Assembly (NCBI GenBank): GCA_025462885.1
Contig: JAOAPN010000009.1
Location: 62,001 to 126,000, forward strand
Source of the DNA: Acidobacteriaceae bacterium
GTDB taxonomy: Bacteria > Acidobacteriota > Terriglobia > Terriglobales > Acidobacteriaceae
Direction: 5' to 3'
Length of the DNA: 64,000 nt
Of the stretch, positions 16,559 to 25,532 are shown one piece after another (the stretch's first letter is position 1; each line of letters begins with the position of its first letter). Below the pieces are notes generated by a model. The model saw only the letters and a list, made by a program, of their open reading frames with translations, had not been told where the DNA came from and did not search any database. A program made the position numbers and the translations under genes.

Positions 16559-17908
16559 ATGACAAACGACCTCCTGATCCTCAACGCGCGCGTTATCGAC
16601 CCCGCCTCCGGCCTCGACGCCGCGCGCGATCTCCTCCTCCGTGAAGGCCGTATCGCCGCCATCGAAAATCCCGGCACCTTCGCCGCGACCGAAGCCGCAG
16701 AGACCATCGACGTCCAGGGCCTCATAGCCGCGCCCGGCCTGATCGACGTCCATGTCCACCTCCGCGAACCCGGCCAGACCTGGAAAGAGACCATCGCCAC
16801 CGGAACCCGCGCCGCAGCCGCCGGAGGCTATACCACCGTCGTCGCGATGCCCAACACCATCCCGGTCAACCACACCGTCGAAACGATGCGCTGGATGTTG
16901 TCCCCGGAGCGTGATCCTGCGGTTCACTTGTTAGCCATGCCCGCCGCGACGATAGGCAGCCTCGGACACACCCTATCCAACTACGAAGCACTCGCCAAAG
17001 CGGGAGCCGTAGGCTTCACCGACGACGGCAAACCCATCCTCGAAGACGCCATGATGCGAGCCGCTCTTCTCGCCGCCGCCCGCCTTGGCCTCCCCATCTC
17101 GCAGCACGCGGAAGACACGCACCACAGCCCCAGCTCCGGCATGAACGCCGGCCCGCTCTGCTTCCGCCTCGGTCTGCGCGGCATGACTGTTGAGGCTGAG
17201 TCCAGCATCGTAGAGCGCGACATCCGGCTCCTCCGCGACATCGAGAAGTCCGACAAGATCCGCCCCCACCTCCACGTCCAGCACATCTCGACGGCGGCAG
17301 CGCTAAGCGCCATCCGCGCCGCCAAGGCCGAAGGGCTCCACGTCACCTGCGAGGCCGCGCCGCATCACTTTGCTCTCACGGAAGAGGCCGTCATGGGATG
17401 TGGCCCGAACATCGTCTGCGGAGACGGCGGGCCGATAGCCTACAACACCAACGCCAAGATGAACCCGCCACTCCGGATCGAGTCCGACCGCCAGGCCGTC
17501 CTCGCCGCCCTCATCGACGGCACCGTCGACTGCATCGCCACCGATCACGCTCCCCACGCCTCCCACGAAAAAGAGGTTGAGTTCGAGCGCGCCCCCAATG
17601 GCATCACCGGCCTCGAAACCGCCCTCGGCCTGGCCCTCCGCATCCTCCATGGCGAGCATGGCCTCTCGCTCAGTCGCATCATCCAGCTCATGAGCACCAA
17701 CCCGGCAAGCCTCATCGGCCTCAAGGATCGCGGCAATCTGGCAGTCGGCAGTTACGCCGACCTGATCCTCTTCCACCCCTCAACCGAGTGGAGCTACAAC
17801 GCTCAGGCCTCGCTCTCCAAGTCCAAAAACTCCCCCTTCGACCAAACCCCCATGCTGGGCCAGATCCAGGCCACGCTCAGCCAGGGCCGCATCGTCCACC
17901 GTATCTGA
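16559..17908 (+). CDS. pyrC: Dihydroorotase
   Basis: About 449 residues from the ATG of MTNDLLILNARVID; an in-frame ATG ten codons earlier falls within pyrB. It is a type I (amidohydrolase) dihydroorotase with the metal motif DVHVHLREPGQ (H65, H67 and the substrate-binding Arg), a TDDGKPI segment, QHAED, and the catalytic DCIATDHAPH. It cyclises carbamoyl aspartate to dihydroorotate. The spacing of 10 bp to pyrB and 34 bp to the next amidohydrolase suggests one transcript. Confidence 0.96.
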   Translation: MTNDLLILNARVIDPASGLDAARDLLLREGRIAAIENPGTFAATEAAETIDVQGLIAAPGLIDVHVHLREPGQTWKETIATGTRAAAAGGYTTVVAMPNTIPVNHTVETMRWMLSPERDPAVHLLAMPAATIGSLGHTLSNYEALAKAGAVGFTDDGKPILEDAMMRAALLAAARLGLPISQHAEDTHHSPSSGMNAGPLCFRLGLRGMTVEAESSIVERDIRLLRDIEKSDKIRPHLHVQHISTAAALSAIRAAKAEGLHVTCEAAPHHFALTEEAVMGCGPNIVCGDGGPIAYNTNAKMNPPLRIESDRQAVLAALIDGTVDCIATDHAPHASHEKEVEFERAPNGITGLETALGLALRILHGEHGLSLSRIIQLMSTNPASLIGLKDRGNLAVGSYADLILFHPSTEWSYNAQASLSKSKNSPFDQTPMLGQIQATLSQGRIVHRI

Positions 17909-17942
17909 TAACCACGCGCTCCACGCGCAGTACCATCAAGCT

Positions 17943-19334
17943 GTGCGAATCTTGCGGAAGCTCCTCGTTGCCTCTCCCTTTGTTCTTCTGACGCTCAGTG
18001 TTCACGCGCAAGTCCTTGCCATCACCCACGCGACCGTCGTTGATATTGTGACGGGCAAGACCAGCCGCGACATGACAGTAACGATCCGCGGCAATCGGAT
18101 CGTAGCGATCACTCCCTCGTCCGCGCGGAACGCGCATGTCGGGCAGACCATCGACGCCCACGGTCAATATCTGATCCCGGGTCTCTGGGACATGCATACC
18201 CACGTGTACTTCGATGGCACAGCCGGCGACGGGACCGACCTTATCCTCCCGCTCTTTCTGGCCCACGGAGTGACCGGCATCCGGGATATGGGCAGCGCCC
18301 TCGACCCCGTTCTTCATGCCCGCGACGAGATCGCGGCCCATCGCCTTCTCGGGCCTCGTATGTTCGTGTCCGGCCCGATGCTTGATGGCCCCAAATCTAC
18401 CTACAAGGCCGCTATCGGCATCACGACTCCAGAGGACGGACGTAAAGCGGTTGACATGCTCAAGCGACGCGGGGTGGATTTCATCAAGATCCAGTCCGGC
18501 GTTCCTCGCGACGCGTACTTCGCGATCGCTGCCGAATCCAGGCAGCTTGGCATCCCCTTCGACGGCCACGTTCCGGATGCCATTCGTGCTTCGGAGGCTG
18601 TAGCATCCGGCCAGCGTACCTTCGAACATCTCATCGGCATCTTCGAAGCCAGTTCGCCAGACGAAACCAGCTACCTCACCGGGAAAAAGACGCCGGGACT
18701 GTTTCTCTCCAGCTACGATCCGGCACGGGAAGCCGCCATCGTTCACCTGCTGGCTGAGAGACAAATCTGGCAGTGTCCAACCCTCTTCTGGGAGCGGGGG
18801 CAGTGGCTCGTCGACGCAACCGACTACAACACGGACCCCAACCTCGCGTATGCGGGTCACACCTGGGTTACTACGAAGTGGCCCCGGTCGCGCAAGGCAA
18901 TCCTCGCATCGCTCGATACCGACCCGCTCCCCGTTCGGGAGCGCTTCGTCGAACACGAACTCAACATCGTTCGGAGGCTCCACGCTGCCGGTGTGCCGTT
19001 TCTCGCAGGAACCGACACGCCTGCCGGGGTGGATGTGATTCCGGGAGTCAGCCTGCACCTTGAACTGCAGCGCTTCGTCGCCGCCGGTTTTACACCGCTC
19101 CAGGCATTGCAGACCGCCACTCTCAATCCGGCCAGATTCTACAATAGGCTCAATGACTTCGGCACCGTTCAGCCGGGGCGCATCGCCGACCTGGTGCTGC
19201 TCAGGGCTAACCCTCTCGACAACATCGCCAACACCCAAACCGTGACCGCAGTTATTACCGATGGCCGCTATCTTTCAGAGTGGGACCTCATTCGACTGCG
19301 AAGCAAGCTCAAACGATTGGCCGCGACGAAGTAA
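17943..19334 (+). CDS. Secreted amidohydrolase (imidazolonepropionase/prolidase-like)
   Basis: A 463-residue protein with a GTG start giving MRILRKLLVASPFVLL and a signal peptide ending VHAQ. It has the amidohydrolase composite domain (ITHATVVDIVTGK) and GLWDMHTHVYF with the HxH metal pair, a likely carbamylated Lys in VDFIKIQSG, FDGHVPD, and AGTDTPAGVDV with the catalytic Asp, ending RIADLVLLRANPLDN. It is related to the C-terminal half of the 10876-13962 protein but lacks the propeller. Exported localisation and distance from true dihydroorotases argue against a role in pyrimidine synthesis despite following pyrC by 34 bp. Confidence 0.88.
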   Translation: MRILRKLLVASPFVLLTLSVHAQVLAITHATVVDIVTGKTSRDMTVTIRGNRIVAITPSSARNAHVGQTIDAHGQYLIPGLWDMHTHVYFDGTAGDGTDLILPLFLAHGVTGIRDMGSALDPVLHARDEIAAHRLLGPRMFVSGPMLDGPKSTYKAAIGITTPEDGRKAVDMLKRRGVDFIKIQSGVPRDAYFAIAAESRQLGIPFDGHVPDAIRASEAVASGQRTFEHLIGIFEASSPDETSYLTGKKTPGLFLSSYDPAREAAIVHLLAERQIWQCPTLFWERGQWLVDATDYNTDPNLAYAGHTWVTTKWPRSRKAILASLDTDPLPVRERFVEHELNIVRRLHAAGVPFLAGTDTPAGVDVIPGVSLHLELQRFVAAGFTPLQALQTATLNPARFYNRLNDFGTVQPGRIADLVLLRANPLDNIANTQTVTAVITDGRYLSEWDLIRLRSKLKRLAATK

Positions 19335-19366
19335 TCTGGCGAGGCTGCGTTGGGATGCCGAGAACG

Positions 19367-20425
19367 TTAGTGCGAAGCCACGCATCCCACTTCGTTGATC
19401 CCAAAGCTTCCGAACGAACAGGCAGACAACTGAAGCATCTTGAATGCGCTCGTCGCTAGAATTTCGTGTCCGCGCGTGGTCGGATGAAGATCGTCCCAGA
19501 AAAGATAGGTATCCGGATTCGCCGCATAGTTGCCCTGGGACATTCGCGTCACATCCGCGAGCAGGAAGCTGGAAGGAGACGCGGCGATGCTTTGGAAGAG
19601 GCCGAAGACATTCATCTGGAATACTCGAACCCGCCTGCGAATATTAGAAGCCTGCACGATCGTCAGGCCCAGGCGAAGGACCGAGTTGTAGACGACGGTC
19701 GCCTGCGTCGCCGGAACCGAAGTGACGGGTGAACCATTCAGCCGGGGTATCAGGCCCAGCGCGGGAAGATTCGGAACGAGGATCTGGGTTGCTCCCGCTT
19801 CGATCAGCCGTTCGACGTTGGCCACCTGCCGGATCGCCGCGTCGACGACGTCCCTGGACGAAGTGGCACCCAGAAGGTCGTTTGCTCCGCCCCACACCAC
19901 GAACAGCGTCTTCTCATTAATCTTCGGCTTCGTGGCAAGGTAGGTAGTGATCTGCCGGCTGACGTTATTCAAGTTCACCGAGAAAGCATCGCCTGGCCCA
20001 AACGTTAAGGCCGTCGTTCCGGTTCCCGTAGTGGCGAAGCCGTAGGCGTAGTTCGTCCCGCCGTCGAGAGAGTTGGTGACTGCCGGCTTTGCGGGAAGCA
20101 TCGCCGCTAACTGCTCCACCCACACCCCCTTGTAGTTGAACGAAGGGGGAATCGTGTCGCTGCCATCCGTAAAGCGACCGTCCGTATAGTCAGCCGCCGC
20201 ACCCGGAATCCGAATCCCGTACTTAGCCTGCGTCAGGTGCGCCACGTTGCCGGTGTCGGACAGCGAATCGCCGAACACCACGATCGACGTGTAGTCCTGG
20301 GCGTGCGCCACCGTCACAATAAAGCTGAAGATCAGCGCCGCGCACAGACCGAGCGTTCGGCCTGGACGGGGAGAGATTCTGGAGGAAGGGTTCTTGACGG
20401 GCAGGTTCAGAAGAAGAAAGGTCAT
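19367..20425 (-). CDS. Secreted GDSL/SGNH hydrolase
   Basis: A 352-residue protein with a longer than usual N-region (about 42 residues to the AHA-Q cleavage site). The serine hydrolase blocks are present: FGDSLSDTGN (catalytic Ser), GGAND (oxyanion Asn) and DDLHPTTRGH (catalytic Asp/His). The spacing matches the thermolabile-haemolysin/phosphatidylcholine acyltransferase branch of GDSL lipases. It probably cleaves or transfers acyl esters in the periplasm or outside the cell. The C-terminal end has a Cys pair (SACSFG...VGCVA) that might form a disulfide. No autotransporter barrel is present. Confidence 0.9.
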   Translation of the reverse strand: MTFLLLNLPVKNPSSRISPRPGRTLGLCAALIFSFIVTVAHAQDYTSIVVFGDSLSDTGNVAHLTQAKYGIRIPGAAADYTDGRFTDGSDTIPPSFNYKGVWVEQLAAMLPAKPAVTNSLDGGTNYAYGFATTGTGTTALTFGPGDAFSVNLNNVSRQITTYLATKPKINEKTLFVVWGGANDLLGATSSRDVVDAAIRQVANVERLIEAGATQILVPNLPALGLIPRLNGSPVTSVPATQATVVYNSVLRLGLTIVQASNIRRRVRVFQMNVFGLFQSIAASPSSFLLADVTRMSQGNYAANPDTYLFWDDLHPTTRGHEILATSAFKMLQLSACSFGSFGINEVGCVASH

Positions 20426-20568
20426 CGCTCGCTCGCAATCCTTGAAATGGGGGCCCTTGAAGAAGTCGGTACTTAAAGAAGTACTTAGAGGACCGCAAAC
20501 CTATCTTTCCCACCTGCCAATGTCAACAGAATTGCCGAGGCATCCACTCGTACATCACCGGATGTGTT
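20426..20568. other. Intergenic region upstream of the GDSL gene
   Basis: A 143-bp gap in an otherwise co-oriented pair. It contains a short inverted repeat gtactt-aaag-aagtac near 20470-20485, about 50 bp before the GDSL start, and no recognisable gene. Confidence 0.45.
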
Positions 20569-22380
20569 CTATAAAGGCGGCTTCGGCAGCTTACCGGGAC
20601 TTCCGATCAACGTCCCCTTTACCTTGACCGCCCGGCGAAACAGCTTTCCACCCTCCACCCCATAGATCCAGTTCTTCTCGCCACTCCCCGTGAGCACCAT
20701 CTCCGTCATGGCTCCCGGTTCCGGAGCGTTCAGCACAGAGGCCATCCTGCCATTCGCCTCACACACCTGCACTCCCATTGGAGTGGCGAAGTAGACCAGC
20801 CCCGCTGTGTCCTCCGCCACTGCACTTGCACCGCTCATCCAGCCCGCCTCCGGCATCTCCAGCCGATAGAACGGTTCGCCGTTTAGCAACTCTCCTTTCG
20901 CGCCGATCTGGAACGACCAGCTAAAGCGCGACTGCGAGTCCGCTGCTACCAGCACGGCCTGATCGCCGGATAGCGCAATGCCGCTCGGAGCAGCCATCTG
21001 GCCCGCCACCGAAACTCGTTGAACGTGTCCGGAAGCATTCACCCATCCCAGCGCCTGGTGCTCCGCATCGGCAAAGTAGACGGTGCCGTCCCGAGTTACC
21101 GCCAACCCCGTAGCCGTCACCTCCGAAGCCACCACCGTCTCCCTGCCGGAAGCATTCCTATTCCAACGCACGATCCGATGCAACCCCGGCTGTGCCGCAT
21201 ACAGCGCCCCATCAGCCCCGGCCCGCAAAGCCCCCACCCCGCTGATCCCTTCCTTCCACACCGTCACTGTACCCGCAGCATCAGCCTTGTAGATCCGGCT
21301 TGTGCCACGATCGAAAAAGAACGCGCTGCCAGCATCATCCGCACTGAGCCCTGCAACGCTGGAGGCATCCCCTACCCGCTGCCATCCCTCACTCGCCGAC
21401 ACAATCGCAAACGGCTTCCCGCGCGGATCCCAACCCGGCTCTGTCATGCTGGCCGGCTCCTTCACCACAATCGGCTCCGGATACCCTCGCCACAACCACC
21501 GCAACGCATCCGGCAGAATCGCCCCGGCCTGCTTCGTATCGTGTGCCCCGTCGCCCATCACCAGCGTTGCATCGTATCCCGCATACTTCAGCGCCTCGTA
21601 CATCACCTGGTTCTGGATCGGCCAGCTTCCCGCGAACGACCAACCCCACGGCTGCCCCGGCAGGATGTGGTCGTTTTTGCCGTCCTGCATGAACACCCGA
21701 ATCGGCTTCGGCTCCGTCTTTCGCACCAGCGCCGGCATACTGTCCGCGCCCTTCATCGCCACATAGGTTCCGATATAGCTCAGCACCCGGTGAAACTGAT
21801 CGGGCCGGTTCCACGCCGCCATAAACGCGCCAACGGCACCCGTGCTGACCCCGGCAATCGCCCGGTCATCCGGATTGGCCGAGAGCGGATGGATCTTCGC
21901 AACCTCCGGCAACAACTCCGTCAGCAGAAATCGTGAGAAGCGGTCGCTCAGCGAGTCGTACTCGAAGATTCGCTCATACCGGTTCTGTGCGGTCTCTCCC
22001 ACCACCGGCAGCACCCCCGGATCGATAAACACCCCAATCAGCGGAGGCACCTCATGCCGCGCGATCAGGTTATCCAGCACAACGGGAGCGTGCTGCCCAT
22101 TCATAAACCCGCTGCCATCCAGAAAGATCATCACCGCCGCGGGCTTCTTTGCATCCAGCCCCGCCGGAACATACACCCAATACGTATGCGGAGTGCCCGG
22201 ATAGATCTTTCCCGCCGCAAGTTCGTGCCGTGTCACCGTTCCCTGCGGAACCCCCGGCTGCACCTGCGAGTCTGGTCCAAGCATGTACGTCTGCTGTGCC
22301 TGCAGAGCCATCCCGGCCAATCCCAGGCCACCCAGAATCACAGCATTCCATGCCAGACGAGCGGCGCGTCGTTGCATCAT
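20569..22380 (-). CDS. Esterase (Fes/EstD-like) fused to an SMP-30-like propeller
   Basis: About 603 residues. The ATG at 22380 is preferred because AAGGGAG lies 7 nt upstream; an ATG six codons earlier lacks a site. A signal peptide ends at LQAQ. Residues ~35-285 are an alpha/beta-hydrolase of the enterochelin-esterase/esterase-D type (YWVYVPAGLDAKKPAAVMIF; nucleophile elbow IAGVSTGAVGAF; QDGKNDHI; GDGAHDTK as the likely His). Residues ~310-600 form an SMP-30/gluconolactonase-like six-bladed propeller (VTRDGTVYFADAEHQALGWV, SGIALSGDQAVLV). In related proteins the esterase may act on carbohydrate esters and the lactonase domain on sugar lactones. The pairing suggests a periplasmic sugar-ester/lactone hydrolase, but activity is not proven. 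Confidence 0.85.
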   Translation of the reverse strand: MMQRRAARLAWNAVILGGLGLAGMALQAQQTYMLGPDSQVQPGVPQGTVTRHELAAGKIYPGTPHTYWVYVPAGLDAKKPAAVMIFLDGSGFMNGQHAPVVLDNLIARHEVPPLIGVFIDPGVLPVVGETAQNRYERIFEYDSLSDRFSRFLLTELLPEVAKIHPLSANPDDRAIAGVSTGAVGAFMAAWNRPDQFHRVLSYIGTYVAMKGADSMPALVRKTEPKPIRVFMQDGKNDHILPGQPWGWSFAGSWPIQNQVMYEALKYAGYDATLVMGDGAHDTKQAGAILPDALRWLWRGYPEPIVVKEPASMTEPGWDPRGKPFAIVSASEGWQRVGDASSVAGLSADDAGSAFFFDRGTSRIYKADAAGTVTVWKEGISGVGALRAGADGALYAAQPGLHRIVRWNRNASGRETVVASEVTATGLAVTRDGTVYFADAEHQALGWVNASGHVQRVSVAGQMAAPSGIALSGDQAVLVAADSQSRFSWSFQIGAKGELLNGEPFYRLEMPEAGWMSGASAVAEDTAGLVYFATPMGVQVCEANGRMASVLNAPEPGAMTEMVLTGSGEKNWIYGVEGGKLFRRAVKVKGTLIGSPGKLPKPPL

Positions 22381-22676
22381 CGCAAACTCCCTTTCCATCG
22401 GGAGAAGTATAGAGGCTCGAGCGCGCAGTTTTTATAAGCCGGGACAGTATCTTCCTAAGCGAAGATTTTTCTCCTGCTTCAGCGCCGTCATCAGCAGATC
22501 CTGCCCTGCTGGGCCTGATCGAAACTTTCATTCTCTTCACCCGGAACGAAGTGGTTGTCCCACAGTGCGCGGGATGGTCCGGCGTCAGGATCTCCAGCCC
22601 ATTGTTTGCCGCAAGATAGTTCTTCCCATCCGCCACTATTCGGCATAGCATCCGATGCGCCAATCAGGAGACTCAT

Positions 22677-23075
22677 GTGTTGAAGCCAATGTTCGTCCTT
22701 CTCACGCTGTTCCTCTTCCCATCCACTCCACAGCAGACGCCCGTCGGCCCCGTACCTATCCCAGCCGACGCTGCAACGCTGGCCAACCCGGTCAAACCAA
22801 CCGCAGAGTCCCAAGCCCACGCCAAGAAGATGTACGGGTACGACTGCGCCATGTGCCACGGCGTCACGGGAGATGGCAAGGGCGACCTGGTCGCTGACCT
22901 CAAGCTTTCCTTGAAGGACCTTACCGATCCGGCAACTCTTAAAGACAAGTCAGACGGAGAGCTCTTCTACATCATCAAGAATGGAAGAGGCCAGATGCCC
23001 CCGGAAGGCGACCGTGGCAAACCCGAAGACCTCTGGAACATGGTCATCTACGTCCGCTCCCTCGCTAAGAAGTAG
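22677..23075 (+). CDS. Small mono-haem c-type cytochrome
   Basis: A 132-residue exported protein. The GTG start is chosen for AGGAG seven nt upstream; an internal ATG four codons later also works. A short hydrophobic signal (MFVLLTLFLFPSTPQQ) is followed by a cytochrome c fold with haem motif CAMCH near residue 58-62 and a likely Met ligand in GQMPPEG near residue 106. It is a periplasmic electron carrier of the class I (c6/cbb3-subunit-like) type. It stands alone between a divergent esterase gene and convergent kbl, so its partner is not evident. Confidence 0.9.
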   Translation: MLKPMFVLLTLFLFPSTPQQTPVGPVPIPADAATLANPVKPTAESQAHAKKMYGYDCAMCHGVTGDGKGDLVADLKLSLKDLTDPATLKDKSDGELFYIIKNGRGQMPPEGDRGKPEDLWNMVIYVRSLAKK

Positions 23076-23108
23076 CAGAATACTTGACGCCGTCCGTGTG
23101 GTTAAAAC

Positions 23109-23140
23109 AAATGGGAGGCCCGCGATGCGGCCTCCCATTT
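23109..23140. terminator. Bidirectional terminator between cytochrome c and kbl
   Basis: A 12-bp perfect stem (aaatgggaggcc at 23109-23120, complement at 23129-23140) with an 8-nt loop sits between two convergent genes. The outer AAA/TTT bases give short U runs in both directions. Confidence 0.8.
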
Positions 23141-23167
23141 CTCGTTCCGAAATCAGACGTGGAGTCT

Positions 23168-24385
23168 CTAACCAAGAATTCCAGTCTTCTTCGCCACCGA
23201 AGTAAACACTTCCAGCGCTGTATCCAGACTCTCCCGCGTGTGTTCGCTGTTCATGATCGTCCGCACCCTTGCCTTGCCCTCTGGAACCGTCGGAAACACG
23301 ATCCCGGTAGCCATCACGCCTGCTTCGAACAGTGCCTTCGAGAAGTCCATCGTCTTGCGCCCGTCTCCCACAATGACCGGCACAATGGGCGTCTCGCTCA
23401 CCGGAGTCGTCCGTCCGCCGATATCGAAGCCTGCGTTCTCCAGCCCCGCCTTCCAATAGCGCGTGTTGTCCCATAGCCGCTCGATCCGCTCCGGCTCGTC
23501 CTGCAGGATATCGAACGCCGCGATACAGGTTGCCGCCACACTCGGCGGGTGCGAAGTGGAGAAGAGAAACGGCCGCGCCCGGTGGTACAGGTAGTCGATC
23601 AGATCGCGCGACCCGCACACGTAGCCGCCCAGCCCGCCGATCGCCTTCGACAGGGTCCCCACCTGCACGTCGACCATGCCGTGGACGCCAAAGTGGTCCA
23701 CCGAGCCGCGTCCGTTGCGTCCCAGGACGCCGCTCGCATGGGCATCGTCCACCATCATGATCGCGCCATACTTTTCCGCCAAAGCCGCGAGCTTATCGAC
23801 TGGCCCGATATCGCCATCCATCGAGAAGACGCCATCTGTAATAATGAGCTTGCGCCCCGGCTCGTTCTCGATCTCCTTCAGCAACTCCTCGCAGTGGTCG
23901 ACGTCCTTGTGCCGAAAGACCTTGATCTTCGCCCGGCTCAAACGTGCCCCGTCGATGATGCTGGCATGGTTCAGCTCATCGGAGAGAATAAAGTCTTCCT
24001 TCCCGAGAATCGAACCCACCGTCCCCGCGTTCGCCGAGAACCCCGACTGAAACACCACGCAGGCTTCGACGTTCTTGAACGCGGCAATCTTCTCTTCGAG
24101 CTCCATATGGATCCGCATCGTGCCCGCGATCGTCCGTACCGCGCCTGAACCAACGCCGTACTTCATCGTCGCGGCAATCGCCGCCTCGCGCAGCTTCGGA
24201 TGATTGCACAGGCCGAGGTAGTTATTCGAAGCAAGGTTGATGACTCGCTTGCCGTCATAGGTGCAGATCGCGGCCTGCTCGTCTTCCAGCACACGCAGTT
24301 TGAAGTAGGTGCCGCGCTGCTTCAGCTCATCGATTTGAGTGGTCAGATGGGCAAGTTGCGGACGGGACGTGGTCGCAGTAGTCAT
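23168..24385 (-). CDS. kbl: Glycine C-acetyltransferase (2-amino-3-ketobutyrate CoA ligase)
   Basis: About 405 residues from the ATG of MTTATTSRPQL; an upstream ATG would add 16 unlikely residues. It is a PLP-dependent alpha-oxoamine synthase. The features seen are INLASNNYLGLCNHP, a GSGAVRTIAGT substrate loop, DDAHASGVLG (PLP-ring contact) and the Schiff-base lysine in GTLSKAIGGLGGY. The VRTIAGTMRIHMELE stretch favours Kbl over BioF. It makes or cleaves 2-amino-3-ketobutyrate in threonine catabolism. Threonine dehydrogenase is not adjacent, so the exact acyl substrate is inferred. Confidence 0.88.
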   Translation of the reverse strand: MTTATTSRPQLAHLTTQIDELKQRGTYFKLRVLEDEQAAICTYDGKRVINLASNNYLGLCNHPKLREAAIAATMKYGVGSGAVRTIAGTMRIHMELEEKIAAFKNVEACVVFQSGFSANAGTVGSILGKEDFILSDELNHASIIDGARLSRAKIKVFRHKDVDHCEELLKEIENEPGRKLIITDGVFSMDGDIGPVDKLAALAEKYGAIMMVDDAHASGVLGRNGRGSVDHFGVHGMVDVQVGTLSKAIGGLGGYVCGSRDLIDYLYHRARPFLFSTSHPPSVAATCIAAFDILQDEPERIERLWDNTRYWKAGLENAGFDIGGRTTPVSETPIVPVIVGDGRKTMDFSKALFEAGVMATGIVFPTVPEGKARVRTIMNSEHTRESLDTALEVFTSVAKKTGILG

Positions 24386-24536
24386 GAAGATAATCGTAAA
24401 CCTTTGCCGTCCGGACAGTAAGGAGCAACCCATCCGGCATCAAATATATGAAGCGAAAAGACTTCGATACTTCGATGTCACACTGCAGCAAGAGAAGCAC
24501 ACCACCGAATCAAACCGCAGGAACGAGGACCGAACG

Positions 24537-25427
24537 ATGATCACTCAACACTTCTTCAAGACCACGGCAGCACTGGCACTGGCGCTTACTCTCTTCTCCG
24601 GCTGCAAATCCAAGCAGGACGAAGCCATCGAGCAAGCCAAGCAGCAGGCCGCCACCACCGGTCAGGCCCAGCAGGTCATCACCACCGACAAGGCCGGTAA
24701 CACGACCACCACGACCATCCAGCCCGCCGCTCCCGGCCAGCCCCAGCAGATCACCACCACCTCAACCTCTGCTCCGGTGGCCGGAACCACGACCGTTCCC
24801 GCCGGAACCCCCGCCGTAGCCGGCGGTCCGGCACCCGACCAACCCGCCTACGCGACCCAGCCCGGCGCACCGGCAGTCTCCACTCCCGGTGGCGGCCCGA
24901 TTATCCGCGCTGCAGACGTGAAAGTCCCCGCCGGGACCAGCCTCGCCATCCGTATCAACCAGCACATCAGCGTCAAAACCACCGCCCCCGGCGCGCCGTT
25001 TGACGGTGAGCTCGTGGAATCCGTCGTCGGTGACAATGGCCGCGTCATCATCCCCAAGGGAACCCCGGTCGGCGGCATCGTGGATGCTTCTCATCGCCGC
25101 GGTCACTTCAAAGGCGCATCCATCCTGCAGCTTCGCCTCACCTCGCTCACCCTCGGCGGCACACGCTACCCCATCGACACCCATGACCTCACCCGCACCA
25201 AGAAGGGCAAGGGCAAACGCTCTGCAGCGTTCATCGGCGGCGGTACCGGTCTAGGCATGTTGATCGGCGGAATCGCCACCGGCGGCACCGGACTTCTCAT
25301 CGGCGGCCTCGCCGGAGCTGGGGCAGGAACCGGAGTTGCTGGTCTGACCGGAAACCGCGACCTCGACATTCCGTCCGAGTCCATCGTCCGCTTCAAGCTG
25401 TCCGACACCCTGACCCTGGGGCAATAA
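24537..25427 (+). CDS. Lipoprotein with low-complexity Thr/Pro/Ala linker and glycine-zipper tail
   Basis: A 296-residue protein. The ATG at 24537 has GAGG about 8 nt upstream. A lipoprotein signal with lipobox LFSGC ends at about residue 22. Residues ~25-115 are low complexity (Thr, Ala, Gln, Pro). A folded stretch at about 120-220 has VPAGTSLAIRINQHISVKT and GRVIIPKGTPVGG. The tail (~226-280) is a glycine-zipper-like run (AFIGGGTGLGMLIGGIATGG and on) that could insert in membrane. The middle resembles TrbI/VirB10-like or outer-membrane glycine-zipper lipoproteins, but no specific function follows. It is transcribed divergently from kbl and ends in a strong terminator. Confidence 0.75.
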   Translation: MITQHFFKTTAALALALTLFSGCKSKQDEAIEQAKQQAATTGQAQQVITTDKAGNTTTTTIQPAAPGQPQQITTTSTSAPVAGTTTVPAGTPAVAGGPAPDQPAYATQPGAPAVSTPGGGPIIRAADVKVPAGTSLAIRINQHISVKTTAPGAPFDGELVESVVGDNGRVIIPKGTPVGGIVDASHRRGHFKGASILQLRLTSLTLGGTRYPIDTHDLTRTKKGKGKRSAAFIGGGTGLGMLIGGIATGGTGLLIGGLAGAGAGTGVAGLTGNRDLDIPSESIVRFKLSDTLTLGQ

Positions 25428-25454
25428 GCAGCCCACCCCGTCCCCCAGCGGGTG

Positions 25455-25494
25455 CCCCATTCATCGCAGTTTTATCGCGATGGGTGGGGTTTTG
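25455..25494 (+). terminator. Intrinsic terminator after the lipoprotein gene
   Basis: A 13-bp stem (25455-25467 with 25477-25489, two G-U pairs) around a 9-nt loop is followed directly by TTTT. Confidence 0.85.
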
Positions 25495-25532
25495 TACGAA
25501 GCGCGATCTCCCGCCAGCCCGTTCGAGCCCAT

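Noticed and set aside
17877..19238. 453-codon minus-strand frame opposite the second amidohydrolase
   Set aside because: Shadow of a protein with a signal peptide and intact metal motifs on the plus strand.
17943..19334. Second dihydroorotase in the pyr cluster
   Set aside because: It has a signal peptide and lies in the secreted imidazolonepropionase-like branch, so the adjacency to pyrC is probably incidental.
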